A DNA stretch of 64,000 nt from Streptomyces curacoi (GCF_001513975.1 NZ_KQ947987.1:657617-721616), one strand, 5' to 3'. Positions 8,269 to 17,735 are shown, counted from the first letter of the stretch. The notes: generated by a model from the sequence alone, not told the origin. Program-made: numbers and translations.

Positions 8269-9815
8269 ACGCACAGCACGCCGGCGACCAGCACGGAGGT
8301 GTGCACGCCGTTCATGAAGGCTTCGTGGCTTCCCTCGACGACGGCGGCCTTCAGCTGGGCCGGCATCTCACCGGAGACCGGGACGACGCCCATCGCCACC
8401 GCGTCCTTCGCCTCGCCCAGGCCCTCGGCCGCCTGCGCGGGCACCCCGGCGGAGGTCAGTTCGCCGGTCAGGGTGGCGCCGACCCGGCTGCTGATGAGGG
8501 ACACCAGCACGGAGGTGCCGAGCGCGCCGCCGATCTGCAGCGCGGTCGCCTGCAGGCCGCCCGCCACACCGCCGTCCTCGACCGGCGCGTTGCCGACGAT
8601 GGCGTCGGACGAGGACGCCATCACCATGCCGACACCCAGGCCGAGCGCGATGAACGGCGGCCACATGGTGGTGTACGAGGAGTCCGCGCTCCAACTCGGC
8701 ATCGCGAAGCAGGCGGCGGCCTGGAGCGCCATGCCGAGCGGCATGGTGAGCCGGGGCCCGAACCGGTCCGTGAGCGCCGCGCCCAGCGGGGAGGCCACGA
8801 CCGAGGCGAGGCTCAGCGGCAGGGTGCGCACACCCGCCTCGACGGGGCTGAAGCCGCGTACGTTCTGCAGATAGAGCATGACGAAGAAGATCACGCCGAG
8901 CAGCACGAAGAAGTTCAGCGCGGTGATGACGGTGCCGATGGTCAGCGCCCGGTTGCGGAACAGGCGCATGGGCAGCAGCGGCGCGGCGACCCGGCTCTCG
9001 TAGCCGCCGAAGACCAGCAGGATCACCACGCCCGCCGCGAGGGCGCCCAGCGTGCCGCCCGAAGTCCAGCCCCAGGTCTCGCCCTTGACGACGCCGAACA
9101 CGACGGCGAGCAGGCCCAGCGCCAGCAGGACGACGCCGACGAGGTCGAACTTCTCGTCCGCGGCGGCGGTGTTCCTGCTCTGCGGCAGGACGATGCCGCT
9201 GAAGACGAGCGCGACGACACCGATGGGGGCGTTGATGTAGAAGACGGATTCCCAGTCGACGTGCTGCACGAGCAGGCCGCCGACGATGGGGCCGAGGGCG
9301 GTGGACACCGAGGAGACCATCGCCCAGATGCCGACCGCCATGCCGAACTTCCGCGGCGGGAACACGGCACGCAGCAGACCGAGGGTGTTGGGCATCAGCA
9401 GGGCGCCGAAGAAGCCCTGCACCGCGCGGAAGGCGATGACGCCCTCGATGGACCCGGCGAGCCCGATGGCGACGGACGCCGCGGTGAAGCCCGCGACGCC
9501 GACCAGGTAGAAGGTGCGGCGTCCGAACCGGTCACCGAGCTTGCCGCCGAGGATCAGGGCGGCGGCGAGGGCCAGCAGATAGGAGTTGGTGACCCACTGG
9601 AGGTCGGCGGTGGAGGCCTTGAGGTCCCGGCCGATCTCGGGGTTGGCGATCGAGACGACGGAGCCGTCGAGGCCGACCATGAAGAGGCCGAAGGCGACGG
9701 CGATCAGCGTCAGCCAGGGGTTGGCCCGCAGGCCGCGCGGCTGGTCGGCGGGCGGTGCGGAGGCCGGCGGGGCAGAGCTGGGCAGAGCGGCGGAGCCGGT
9801 GGTCGCGGAGGGCAT
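8211..9815 (-). CDS. DHA2-family MFS multidrug exporter (EmrB/QacA type)
   Basis: A 534-residue membrane protein with about 14 predicted transmembrane segments, as expected of the DHA2 family. Visible motifs are motif A (GKLGDRFGRRTFYLVG) after TM2, GLDGSVVSIANPEIGRDL in TM1, and the motif C-like ALGPIVGGLL in TM5. It should export drugs or hydrophobic compounds by proton antiport. It is the second gene after a MarR regulator, 42 bp downstream on the same strand, the usual arrangement of a self-regulated efflux operon. Substrate unknown; it could also serve the neighbouring aromatic operon. Confidence 0.88.
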   Translation of the reverse strand: MPSATTGSAALPSSAPPASAPPADQPRGLRANPWLTLIAVAFGLFMVGLDGSVVSIANPEIGRDLKASTADLQWVTNSYLLALAAALILGGKLGDRFGRRTFYLVGVAGFTAASVAIGLAGSIEGVIAFRAVQGFFGALLMPNTLGLLRAVFPPRKFGMAVGIWAMVSSVSTALGPIVGGLLVQHVDWESVFYINAPIGVVALVFSGIVLPQSRNTAAADEKFDLVGVVLLALGLLAVVFGVVKGETWGWTSGGTLGALAAGVVILLVFGGYESRVAAPLLPMRLFRNRALTIGTVITALNFFVLLGVIFFVMLYLQNVRGFSPVEAGVRTLPLSLASVVASPLGAALTDRFGPRLTMPLGMALQAAACFAMPSWSADSSYTTMWPPFIALGLGVGMVMASSSDAIVGNAPVEDGGVAGGLQATALQIGGALGTSVLVSLISSRVGATLTGELTSAGVPAQAAEGLGEAKDAVAMGVVPVSGEMPAQLKAAVVEGSHEAFMNGVHTSVLVAGVLCVAGALVAAAGVRRTGAARP

Positions 9816-9857
9816 GACTGTGCCTGTCCTTCGTGAGTACTGGAAGAAGAGCGCGGA

Positions 9858-10331
9858 TCAGCGCACGGGACGGTGCAGCTGCTCGGCGAGGGCGTTGAGC
9901 GCGCCCAACGCCGAGCCGAGGGCGTCCAGTTCGCCCTCGGTCAGAGCACGCAGCGCCTGCGCGAGATGGGCGCCCATCACCTTCGATACCTCGGCGTTGC
10001 GCTGCCGGGCGGTCGGCGTGAGGTGCAGATGCGCGATCCGCTTGTCGGCGGGGTCCTGCCGGCGTTCCAGCATCCCCTGCTCGGTCATCAGCGTGACCAG
10101 CGCGCTGACGTTGTTCGGCTTCATCCGCAGCGCCTCGGCCGCCTCCCGCACGGTGACCCCGTCATGGGCGTCGACATACCGCAGCAGCGCGAGCTGGGCC
10201 TCGGGGGGCTTGGGGTGCGGGAACTCCTGGCCGACCTGCCGGTCGAGGGCCCGGTGCAGGGCGGGCAGGCATGCCACGAGCACAGCGGCCACGTGGTCGA
10301 TGTCCTGGGCGGACGCGCTGTGCTGGGGCAT
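9858..10331 (-). CDS. MarR-family transcriptional regulator
   Basis: A 157-residue winged-helix protein. The MarR core runs from about residue 35 to 145, with VTVREAAEALRMKPNNVSAL as the recognition-helix region and RRQDPADKRIAHLHLTPTAR as the wing. It probably represses itself and the exporter gene that follows. An imperfect inverted repeat lies 11 bp upstream of the start. The protein belongs to the transporter, but the ring-degradation operon on the same strand ends only 57 bp upstream, so read-through from it is possible. Confidence 0.87.
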   Translation of the reverse strand: MPQHSASAQDIDHVAAVLVACLPALHRALDRQVGQEFPHPKPPEAQLALLRYVDAHDGVTVREAAEALRMKPNNVSALVTLMTEQGMLERRQDPADKRIAHLHLTPTARQRNAEVSKVMGAHLAQALRALTEGELDALGSALGALNALAEQLHRPVR

Positions 10332-10341
10332 GCCATCAGGG

Positions 10342-10361
10342 TAAGTATGAAGAGATACCTA
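10342..10361. promoter_or_regulatory. putative MarR operator
   Basis: TAAGTAT-N6-ATACCTA is a 7-bp inverted repeat with one mismatch, located just upstream of the MarR start codon in an unusually AT-rich patch. Its size and place fit a MarR dimer site controlling the marR-exporter pair. Confidence 0.5.
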
Positions 10362-10387
10362 TGTCAAAGGACCTAATGTGGGGAGGC

Positions 10388-11020
10388 TCAATGGGGCAGG
10401 AGCGGCGCACCCGTACGCGCCGCGACCTCGTCCACGGCGACCCCGGGAGCGGTCTCCACCAGGGCGAGCCCCTCGGGGGTGATGTCGAGGACGCCGAGGT
10501 CGGTGATGACCCGGTGGACGCAGCGTTCGCCGGTGAGCGGCAGGGTGCAGTCCGCGACGAGCTTGGGGGAGCCGTCCTTGGCGTTGTGCTCCATCAGCAC
10601 GATGACGCGCCGGGCACCGTGGACCAGGTCCATCGCCCCGCCCATGCCCTTGACCAGCTTGCCGGGGATCATCCAGTTGGCCAGGTCACCGCGCTGCGAC
10701 ACCTGCATGGCGCCGAGGACGGCGGTGTCGATGTGGCCGCCGCGGATCATGCCGAAGGACACGGCCGAGTCGAAGAAGGACGCCCCCGGCAGGACGGTGA
10801 CGGTCTCCTTGCCGGCGTTGATCAGATCCGGGTCGACCTGGTCGGCGGTGGGATACGGCCCGGTGCCGAGGATGCCGTTCTCCGAGTGCAGGACGACATG
10901 CACCCCGGGCGGGAGGTGGTCCGGGACGAGGGTGGGCAGGCCGATGCCGAGGTTGACGTAGGAGCCGTCGGTGAGTTCGGCGGCGGCGCGGGCGGCCATC
11001 TGGTCGCGGGTCCAGGCCAT
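10388..11020 (-). CDS. scoB: 3-oxoacid CoA-transferase, subunit B
   Basis: A 210-residue subunit of a SCOT-type CoA transferase. The catalytic glutamate motif [12 protein letters not shown] is present, along with [13 protein letters not shown] at the N-terminus and [20 protein letters not shown]. With subunit A it moves CoA from succinyl-CoA to a 3-oxoacid such as acetoacetate. The start codon overlaps the stop of scoA by one base (TGATG), so the two are translationally coupled. It is the last gene of the aromatic-degradation operon. 3-Oxoadipate as substrate cannot be excluded. Confidence 0.9.
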   Translation of the reverse strand: MAWTRDQMAARAAAELTDGSYVNLGIGLPTLVPDHLPPGVHVVLHSENGILGTGPYPTADQVDPDLINAGKETVTVLPGASFFDSAVSFGMIRGGHIDTAVLGAMQVSQRGDLANWMIPGKLVKGMGGAMDLVHGARRVIVLMEHNAKDGSPKLVADCTLPLTGERCVHRVITDLGVLDITPEGLALVETAPGVAVDEVAARTGAPLLPH

Positions 11021-11775
11021 CAGGAACGTACCGTCACCTTCTCGATGTGCTTGTCGGCTGCCTCTGCGGACGTCAGCCGCACCAGCCGCTGGACGAAGAC
11101 GCCGGGCAGATGGATCTCGTCGGGGCCGAGTTCCCCTGGCTCCACCAGTTCCTCCACCTCGGCCACGGTGACGCGCCCGGCCATGGCGGCAAGCGGGTTG
11201 AAGTTGGCCGACGCCCTGCGGAAGACCAGGTTGCCGTGCCGGTCGCCGCGCCAGGCGCGGACGAGGGCGAAGTCCGCGGTGATGGCCTCCTCCAGGACGT
11301 GCGGCCGGCCGTCGAAGGCGCGGATCTCCTTGGCCGGGGACGCCACGGCCACCGAGCCGTCGGGCGCGTACCGCCACGGCAGGCCGCCGTTCGCGACCTG
11401 GGTGCCGACCCCGGCCGGCGTGAAGAACGCGGGCACACCGGCGCCGCCCGCGCGCAGCCGCTCGGCCAGCGTGCCCTGCGGCACCAGCTCCACCTCCAGC
11501 TCACCGGCCAGGTACTGGCGGGCGAACTCCTTGTTCTCACCCACGTAGGAGCCGGTGACCCGGGCGATCCGGCCCGCCGCCAGCAGCACGCCCAGGCCCC
11601 GCCCGTCCACGCCGCAGTTGTTCGACACGACCTTCAGACCGGTCGCGCCCTGCGTGTGCAACGCCTCGATGAGCACGGCCGGGATGCCGCTGAGGCCGAA
11701 GCCGCCGACGGCCAGCGACGCGCCGTCGGGGATGTCGGCGACCGCCTCGGCGGCGCTCGCACAGACCTTGTTCAC
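11020..11775 (-). CDS. scoA: 3-oxoacid CoA-transferase, subunit A
   Basis: A 251-residue alpha subunit. Family signatures include [54 protein letters not shown] and [20 protein letters not shown]. The GTG at 11775 is chosen because AAAGG precedes it and the N-terminus [12 protein letters not shown] matches the family; a longer frame exists upstream without support. It pairs with scoB and most likely activates acetoacetate released by ring degradation to acetoacetyl-CoA. Confidence 0.9.
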   Translation of the reverse strand: MNKVCASAAEAVADIPDGASLAVGGFGLSGIPAVLIEALHTQGATGLKVVSNNCGVDGRGLGVLLAAGRIARVTGSYVGENKEFARQYLAGELEVELVPQGTLAERLRAGGAGVPAFFTPAGVGTQVANGGLPWRYAPDGSVAVASPAKEIRAFDGRPHVLEEAITADFALVRAWRGDRHGNLVFRRASANFNPLAAMAGRVTVAEVEELVEPGELGPDEIHLPGVFVQRLVRLTSAEAADKHIEKVTVRS

Positions 11776-11800
11776 AGAGGGACCTTTCTGGGCTGAGGGC

Positions 11801-12544
11801 TCAAGAACGCAGCGCGTCCGAGAGGGACTTGACACCGCCGTGCGCGGTGAGGCCGCCGTCCACGGGGATCTCGGCGCCGGTGATGAAGGACGCCTCGTCG
11901 GAGAGCAGGAACACCACGAGCGGGGTGATCTCGTCCACGGTGCCGGTGCGGCCGAGCGGGGTCTCGCGGATGTTCGCCTCGCGGAACGCCGGAGCCGCGG
12001 AGGCGGTCATCTCGGTCTCGATGTAGCCGGGGTGGATGGTGTTGACGCGGATGCCGCGGGGGCCGAGTTCGGTCGCTGCCGTCCTCGACAGGCCCCGCAG
12101 CGCCCACTTGCTGGTCGTGTAGGCGACCGGGTAGTGGCCGGTGAGCGCGGCCGTCGAACCGACGTTGACGACGGACGAGCCCGGCGGCATCAGTGGCGCG
12201 AGGTGCTGGATGCCGAGCAGCGGGCCGGTGACATTGACCGCGTGGACCCGGTCGAGGTCCTGCGGCCGTACCTCGCCGAGGCGGGCCCGCCAGGTGATGC
12301 CCGCGTTGTTGACCAGGCCGTGGACACCGCCGTACGACTCCCGCAGCTCGGCGGCGAGCCGGGCCCACGCCTCGTCGCTGGTGACGTCGAGGCGACGGCA
12401 GCCGGATGCGTCCGTGACGTCGGTGGCGATCACCCGGGCGCCCTCGCGGGTCAGTGCCTCGGCCTCGGCGGCGCCCTGGCCGCGGGCGGCTCCCGTGACG
12501 ACCACGACCTTGCCGAGCAGCCTCTTGGGCCGCGGGCCGCTCAC
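11801..12544 (-). CDS. short-chain dehydrogenase/reductase (SDR)
   Basis: A 247-residue classical SDR. The cofactor motif is VVVVTGAARGQG, followed by NNAG, the catalytic Ser in VVNVGSTAAL, YTTSK as YxxxK, and HPGYIETEM. It oxidises or reduces an alcohol/ketone intermediate. It overlaps the upstream FAH-family gene by 4 bp (ATGA) and therefore belongs to the operon. Asp41 in IATDVTD suggests NAD preference. Exact substrate unknown. Confidence 0.9.
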   Translation of the reverse strand: MSGPRPKRLLGKVVVVTGAARGQGAAEAEALTREGARVIATDVTDASGCRRLDVTSDEAWARLAAELRESYGGVHGLVNNAGITWRARLGEVRPQDLDRVHAVNVTGPLLGIQHLAPLMPPGSSVVNVGSTAALTGHYPVAYTTSKWALRGLSRTAATELGPRGIRVNTIHPGYIETEMTASAAPAFREANIRETPLGRTGTVDEITPLVVFLLSDEASFITGAEIPVDGGLTAHGGVKSLSDALRS

Positions 12545-13467
12545 GGCCGCTCCCGGCTGCGGCGGCGGCCCCTCGGCAGCGGCACCGGCTCCGCGCCGGC
12601 CACCACGGTGTTGGACACGGCACCGATCCCCTCCACCGTGAGCGTCACCGTGTCACCCGGCTTCAGCGGCGGCGGCTCCCGTCTGCCGCGCACGCCCCAC
12701 AACTCGGCGAGGCAGCCGCCGTTGCCGCAGGTGCCCGAGCCGAGGACGTCACCCGGACGCACCCACGTGCCGCGCGAGGCGTAGGCCACCATCTCCTCGA
12801 AGGTCCAGCTCATGTTGGACAGCAGGTCCTCGCCGACCACCTCGCCGTTCACCTCGGCGGTCAGGGCGAGACGCAGGAAGCCGTCGGCGTCGCGGTGGTG
12901 CTCCAGCTCGTCGGCGGTGACGAGATACGGCCCGAGGGTGGTGGCCGTGTCCTTGCCCTTGCAGGGGCCCAGGCCCACCCTCATCTCCGCCGACTGGAGG
13001 TCTCGGGCGGACCAGTCGTTGAAGATCGTGTAGCCGATGATGTGGTCGCGGGCCTGCTCCGGGGTGAGGTCGCGGCCCTCGCGGCCGATCACGGCGGCGA
13101 CCTCCAGTTCGAAGTCGAGCACGCTCGACCCCGGCGGCATCGGGATCTCGTCGTGCGGGCCGTACACCGCGTGGGGATTGGCGAAGTAGAAGGTCGGGGC
13201 CGCGTACCACTGCTCGGGCACGCCTGCGGCCCCGTCCACGGAGCGCCGTACTCCTTCGACGTGCTCCTCGAAGGTGACGAAGTCCCGGACGGTCGACGGC
13301 GTCAGCGGCGGCAGCAGCCGCACCTCCGACAGCGCGACGGCCGCACCCACGGGACGGACCCCGACGGCGTCGAGGGGCGAGGTGCCGTCGGGCAGGGCCC
13401 GTACGACGGCGTCCTCCACGACCCCGCAGTGACGCCGTCCCTCGTACACATAGGTGGCGATACGCAC
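12541..13467 (-). CDS. fumarylacetoacetate hydrolase-family protein
   Basis: A 308-residue FAH superfamily enzyme. The metal-site region DFELEVAAVIGREGRDLTP, the segment GYTIFNDWSARDLQ, and the end region VRPGDVLGSGTCGNGGCLAE are characteristic. Members cut or hydrate acylpyruvates and 2-oxo-4-enoates produced by ring cleavage. It lies between the extradiol dioxygenase (12 bp gap) and the SDR (4-bp overlap). It could be the hydrolase or a hydratase/decarboxylase of the meta-cleavage pathway; the sequence does not decide. Confidence 0.87.
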   Translation of the reverse strand: MRIATYVYEGRRHCGVVEDAVVRALPDGTSPLDAVGVRPVGAAVALSEVRLLPPLTPSTVRDFVTFEEHVEGVRRSVDGAAGVPEQWYAAPTFYFANPHAVYGPHDEIPMPPGSSVLDFELEVAAVIGREGRDLTPEQARDHIIGYTIFNDWSARDLQSAEMRVGLGPCKGKDTATTLGPYLVTADELEHHRDADGFLRLALTAEVNGEVVGEDLLSNMSWTFEEMVAYASRGTWVRPGDVLGSGTCGNGGCLAELWGVRGRREPPPLKPGDTVTLTVEGIGAVSNTVVAGAEPVPLPRGRRRSRERP

Positions 13468-13479
13468 GGGTCGGCGCCC

Positions 13480-14418
13480 CTACACCGGCGGGGCGACGAA
13501 CACGCCGCGGTCGACGTCGTTGAACGACTCCTTGGCGATGAGTTCGTTCATCGGGTTCGCGGTGCCCCACTGGTCGGTGACCTCGGGCTGGGAGAAGTCG
13601 TAGACGTGCGGGTGCCAGGTGTCCTCGTCGAGCTCCTCCAGCTCGGTGGTGTACTCGACGGTGTTGCCGTGCGGGTCGAGGAAGTACGTGAAGGTGTTGT
13701 CGCCCGCCATGTGCCGGCCCGGCCCCCAGATCTTGCGGAAGCCCGCCCGCATCACCCGGCCCGAGCCGCGCATGTACTCGTCCAGGCCGCGCATCTCGAA
13801 GGAGACGTGGTGCAGGGAGGTGTGCGGGCCCTTCGCGAGCGCCATGGAGTGATGCTGGTTGCTGATCCGCATGAAGTGCATGACCTCACCCATGTGCGGC
13901 GAGCTGAGCGTGTCGGAGAGCCGGAACCCGAGGTGGGTCTCGTACCACTCACGGGTCCTGTTCAGGTCGGGGGAGTTGAGCACCACGTGCGACAGCCGGA
14001 CCGGGATCGCCTCCTTCTCCTCGATACGACGGTGCCGGCGCGCCACCACATCGGCGGAGACCTCGATGGTGCGGCCGTCGACGTCGAAGAAGCGGAAGCC
14101 GTAACCGCCGCCGGGGGTGTCGAGCTTCCCCGGCTGGGAGATCAACTGCACACCACCCGCGAGCAGTTGCTCGGCGAGCGTGTCCACATCGGCCGCGCTG
14201 CCCGCGCCGTAGGAGACCAGGTCGAGGCGCTTCTCGTCGGCCTTGCGCAGCCGTACGACGTACTGCTCGGGGCTGCCCTCCGCGGCCAGGAAGGAGATTC
14301 CGGAGTCCTCGGCGACCTCGGTCAGGCCCCAGACGCCGGCGTAGAAGTCGAGTTGCTTGTCGTAGTCGGGTACGGCGAGGTCGACGTGCCGCAGGTGGGT
14401 GAGCAGACGGTGGGACAT
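13480..14418 (-). CDS. extradiol ring-cleavage dioxygenase (VOC family)
   Basis: A 312-residue type I extradiol dioxygenase with two vicinal-oxygen-chelate modules (about 8-125 and 145-275). The Fe(II) ligands can be placed: His in PVRLSHVVLNS, His in TSLHHVSFEM and Glu in DPHGNTVEYTTEL. It should open a catechol-type ring next to one hydroxyl. The ATG is chosen because AGGAGG precedes it; a longer frame extends upstream into the amidohydrolase gene. It is centrally placed in the operon, after the hydroxylase and decarboxylase genes. Confidence 0.9.
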   Translation of the reverse strand: MSHRLLTHLRHVDLAVPDYDKQLDFYAGVWGLTEVAEDSGISFLAAEGSPEQYVVRLRKADEKRLDLVSYGAGSAADVDTLAEQLLAGGVQLISQPGKLDTPGGGYGFRFFDVDGRTIEVSADVVARRHRRIEEKEAIPVRLSHVVLNSPDLNRTREWYETHLGFRLSDTLSSPHMGEVMHFMRISNQHHSMALAKGPHTSLHHVSFEMRGLDEYMRGSGRVMRAGFRKIWGPGRHMAGDNTFTYFLDPHGNTVEYTTELEELDEDTWHPHVYDFSQPEVTDQWGTANPMNELIAKESFNDVDRGVFVAPPV

Positions 14419-14432
14419 GTGGAGGTTCCTCC

Positions 14433-15446
14433 TCAGGCGAGGTTCAGCAGGGCGGCGGCGTTGCCGCCCCGCACCGCGTGGAAGTCGTGGTCGGGCAGAC
14501 CGGCCGCGCGCAGGGCGCCCAGCGGGTCGTCGGTGCCCATGTCGAAGGGGAAGTCGGAGCCGAGCAGAACCCGGTCGGCGCCGACGACGCGGATCAACTC
14601 CCGCAGGACGTCGGGGTCGTGGACGAGGGAGTCGAAGTACAGCTGCCGCAGATAGCTGCTCGGCTCCCGGGCGCAGTCCCGGGCGTCGGGGCGGACCCGC
14701 CAGGCGTGGTCGGAGCGGCCGATGTGGGTGGGGAGGTAGCCGCCGCCGTGCGCGGCCACCAGCTTCAGGCCCGGATGGCGGTCCAGGACGCCGGAGAAGA
14801 TCAGATGCGAGAGGGCGACGGCGTTCTCGGTGGGCTGGCCGACCGTGTTGGACAGGTACCACTGGTCCAGGCGCTCGTCGAGGGTGCAGCCGAAGGGGTG
14901 CAGGAAGACCAGGGCGCCGGTCTCCTCCGCGCGGGCCCAGAAGGGTGCGAGTCTCGGGTCGGAGAGCTCGACCCCCCGGGCTCCGCCCCGCCCCGGGGCG
15001 TGCGAGGAGATCTCCACGCCCCTCAGCCCTTGGTCCAGCGCGTGGTCGAGCAGGGCCGGAGCGAGGTCGGGATGCTGGAGGGGGACCAGGCCGAGCCCGT
15101 GCAGCCGGTCGGGGGCCTTGGCGCAGTGCGCGGCGGTGCCCTCGTTGGCCAACTGGCAGAGTTTTCCAGCCATTTGTCGGTCGGCCCAGTAGTGGTAGTG
15201 GCCCGGCGAGGGGCTCACCAGCTGCACGTCCACCCCGGCCGTGTCCATGGCCGCCAGGCGCACGGCGACGTCCGTCAGCGCCGGCAGACGCGCGCCGACC
15301 ATGGGGCCGTTCACCGCGAGGGCCGCCGGACCGTTGCGGCGGGCGTCCAGCCCCCGCGCCTCGGCGAGGCCGGGGTGACCGGCGACGGCCTCCTCCACCT
15401 CCGGCAGCAGGACGTGCGCGTGCACGTCGACGGTGGGCGCCGTCAC
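14433..15446 (-). CDS. amidohydrolase-family (ACMSD-like) decarboxylase
   Basis: A 337-residue metal-dependent amidohydrolase. Metal ligands are visible as VDVHAHVLLPE, FLHPFG, VAAHGGGYLP and the Asp in LLGSDFPFDMG. The group includes 2-amino-3-carboxymuconate semialdehyde decarboxylase and resorcylate/5-carboxyvanillate decarboxylases, so it probably removes a ring or side-chain carboxylate. The GTG start overlaps the stop of the flavin hydroxylase gene (GTGA), with GGAG upstream, showing coupling. Hydrolase activity is the alternative. Confidence 0.85.
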   Translation of the reverse strand: MTAPTVDVHAHVLLPEVEEAVAGHPGLAEARGLDARRNGPAALAVNGPMVGARLPALTDVAVRLAAMDTAGVDVQLVSPSPGHYHYWADRQMAGKLCQLANEGTAAHCAKAPDRLHGLGLVPLQHPDLAPALLDHALDQGLRGVEISSHAPGRGGARGVELSDPRLAPFWARAEETGALVFLHPFGCTLDERLDQWYLSNTVGQPTENAVALSHLIFSGVLDRHPGLKLVAAHGGGYLPTHIGRSDHAWRVRPDARDCAREPSSYLRQLYFDSLVHDPDVLRELIRVVGADRVLLGSDFPFDMGTDDPLGALRAAGLPDHDFHAVRGGNAAALLNLA

Positions 15447-16579
15447 GGCAGCTCCTTCAGGAGGTTCATCGTGCGGCCGATCAGCCCGGGGACGTCGGCG
15501 TCGCGCACACAGTCCAGCTGCCACTGGCCGATCTGTACGGACGCCTCGACGACGGCCCGGACCCGGGGGATGCGGCGGTCGTAGTAGCTCTGGAACAGCT
15601 CGTCGTCCCAGTCCCGGCCGCTCGTGAGCAGCTCGGCGAGCACGAGGGCGTCCTCCAGGGACATGGCCGCGCCCTGGGCGAGCGTGGGCGGGCAGCAGTG
15701 GGCGGCGTCACCGACGAGGACGATCCGGCCGCGGTGCCAGGAGCCCTCGACCAGCATCCGGGTGAACCAGGTGTAGTTGACCCGTTTCGGGTCGGTGATG
15801 TGCTTGGTGATCTCCGGCCAGGCACCGCCGTACGCCTGCGCAAGGCGGCGCATCTCCTCGGCGTGGTCGGCCGCGTCGACGGAGGCGCGGTCGCGGCACC
15901 CTTCGACGAGGTACGCGTAGAGGGTGTCCTCGCTGGTGGGGGTGTACCCCGCTATATAGGCCGGGCCGCCGTAGGCGAGGTCGGTGCGGTCCACGCCCTC
16001 GGGCCGCGGAGCGGCGATGCGCCAGATGCCCATGCCGGTCGGTTCGGGCGTGTCGGGGATGCCGATCGCGGCGCGGGTGGCGGAGTTGAGGCCGTCGGCG
16101 GCGACGACCAGGTCGTAGCGGCCCTCGCTGCCGTCGCTGAGGCGCACCCGGACCCCGTCGGCGTCCTGCTCCAGCGACTCGGCGGTGGTGCCCAGGCGTA
16201 CCGTGGCGCCGGACGCGCGGACCGCGTCGATGAGGATCCGCTGGAGCTGCGGGCGCTGCATGCCGAGCGTGGCGGGCAGGTCGTCGCCGCCGGTCCTGAT
16301 GTCCTCGGCGACGTGCAGCACCGTGCCGTCGGGGGCGGTGATGCCGAGCGTGCCGAAGGGGAATCCGGAGGCCCGCACCCTTTCCCACAGGCCCAGTTCG
16401 CGCAGCACGCGCAGGGCGTTGCCCTGGAGGGTGATGCCGGAGCCGGTGGTGGCGTTCCAGTCGGGCCTGGCCTCGATCAGGTCGACGCGGAGGCCCGCGC
16501 GGCGCAGCAGGACGGTGACGGCGTTGCCGGAGGTGCCCCCGCCGATGACGAGGACTCTGCGGTTGGGGCTGTCTGCCAT
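15443..16579 (-). CDS. FAD-dependent aromatic hydroxylase
   Basis: A 378-residue class A flavin monooxygenase. FAD-binding motifs are RVLVIGGGTSGNAVTVLLRR at the N-terminus, the DG motif region RYDLVVAADGLNSATR, and GRIVLVGDAAHCCPPTLAQG. It likely adds a hydroxyl group to an aromatic acid, using NAD(P)H and O2, to prepare the ring for extradiol cleavage. The ATG at 16579 has GGGAGG in front of it; upstream codons of the open frame lie in a simple repeat and are unlikely to be translated. It is coupled to the decarboxylase gene. Confidence 0.88.
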   Translation of the reverse strand: MADSPNRRVLVIGGGTSGNAVTVLLRRAGLRVDLIEARPDWNATTGSGITLQGNALRVLRELGLWERVRASGFPFGTLGITAPDGTVLHVAEDIRTGGDDLPATLGMQRPQLQRILIDAVRASGATVRLGTTAESLEQDADGVRVRLSDGSEGRYDLVVAADGLNSATRAAIGIPDTPEPTGMGIWRIAAPRPEGVDRTDLAYGGPAYIAGYTPTSEDTLYAYLVEGCRDRASVDAADHAEEMRRLAQAYGGAWPEITKHITDPKRVNYTWFTRMLVEGSWHRGRIVLVGDAAHCCPPTLAQGAAMSLEDALVLAELLTSGRDWDDELFQSYYDRRIPRVRAVVEASVQIGQWQLDCVRDADVPGLIGRTMNLLKELP

Positions 16580-16656
16580 GTCGGGGATACCTCCCGAGAT
16601 TCGGCCGCGCGGCTTCGAGCGGCGGGGTGCGGCTCGCCCGCGGGGAGCGCGGGCCA

Positions 16657-16704
16657 GGGGTGAGGACGGAGGTGGGGGCGGGGGTGAGGACGGAGGTGGG
16701 GGCG
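16657..16704. repeat. tandem 24-bp repeat (two copies plus partial)
   Basis: A G-rich 24-mer (GGGGTGAGGACGGAGGTGGG then GGCG) occurs at 16657-16680 and 16681-16704, with a third partial copy starting at 16705. It fills the gap between the cyclase and flavin hydroxylase genes, the only long gap (193 bp) inside this operon. Confidence 0.8.
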
Positions 16705-16772
16705 GGGGTGCGGGCGCCGGATGCACCGCCCGCTGTCCGGGGAGTGCCGCGCATCCGGCGGCCGGTTTTCGG

Positions 16773-17735
16773 TTACTTGACGGCGACGGGGTTGACGGGG
16801 GAACCGACGGCCCCGGTGATGGGCAGCGGCGCGGCGGTCAGCCAGAACTCGTACACGCCGTCCGCCGCGCAGTCCTCGGCGAGCGACTCCAGGTCCCACA
16901 TCTCGCCGATGAGCAGACCCATGTTGGGGATGACGACCTGGTGCAGCGGCTGGAAGGCGTTCTCGAACTCGTTGGGCCGTACCTCGAAGCCCCAGGTGTC
17001 GGTGGCGATCGCGGCGATCTCGGTACGGTGCAGCCAGCCGGCGGTGGTGAACGACAGGCCGGGCGCGGCGCCGCCCGCGTAGTCGCCCCAGCCGTCGCGC
17101 CGGACACGGGCCAGCTGCCCGGTGCGCACGACGACGATGTCCCCGCGGCCGACGCTCACCCCGTGGGCCTCCGCCGTCGCGGTCAGGTGCTCCTCGGTGA
17201 TCGCGAAACCGTCCGGGAGTTCACCGGGCTCACCGCCGATGACCCGGCCGACGTCGAGGAGCACGCCGCGCCCGGCGACGTACGGCGCCATGTGCTCGAT
17301 GCCGGTGACCAGGTCGCCGTCGGAGGTGACCACCTTCTCGGCGTCCCGGCCGTTCCATGCCTTGCCGTGGTCGAAGATGTGCCCGAGGCCGTCCCACTGG
17401 GTGGAGCACTGCAGCGGCATCGCGATCACGTCGTCGGCGCCGCCGATCCCGTGCGGGAAGCCCTGGTTGCCGAGGGCCGCGTCCGTGCCGGTGTCGAGCA
17501 TCGTGTGCACCGGGTTGGTGCGGCGCCGCCAGCCCTTCTGCGGGCCGTTCATGTCGAACCGCTGCGAGAGGGAGAAGCTCACCCCTCGCCGGACGAGGGC
17601 GGCGCCCGCACGCCGCTTGGCCTCGTCGAGGAAGTTGAGGGTGCCGAGGACGTCGTCCTCGCCCCAACGGCCCCAGTTCGAGCACTCCTTGGCGGCCTCG
17701 GCGATCGCGCCCTCGGGGTCCGTACGGTCGATCAT
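16773..17735 (-). CDS. cyclase-family (kynurenine formamidase-like) hydrolase
   Basis: A 320-residue member of the cyclase family (PF04199). The metal-binding signature appears as STQWDGLGHI followed by FDHGKAWNG, a known variant of HxGTHxD, and LLDVGRVIGGEPGELPDG. Family members hydrolyse amide or lactone bonds. The gene overlaps the following-upstream FAH-family gene by 4 bp. Its step in this pathway is unclear: ring-opening of a lactone or removal of an acyl group are both possible. Confidence 0.85.
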   Translation of the reverse strand: MIDRTDPEGAIAEAAKECSNWGRWGEDDVLGTLNFLDEAKRRAGAALVRRGVSFSLSQRFDMNGPQKGWRRRTNPVHTMLDTGTDAALGNQGFPHGIGGADDVIAMPLQCSTQWDGLGHIFDHGKAWNGRDAEKVVTSDGDLVTGIEHMAPYVAGRGVLLDVGRVIGGEPGELPDGFAITEEHLTATAEAHGVSVGRGDIVVVRTGQLARVRRDGWGDYAGGAAPGLSFTTAGWLHRTEIAAIATDTWGFEVRPNEFENAFQPLHQVVIPNMGLLIGEMWDLESLAEDCAADGVYEFWLTAAPLPITGAVGSPVNPVAVK

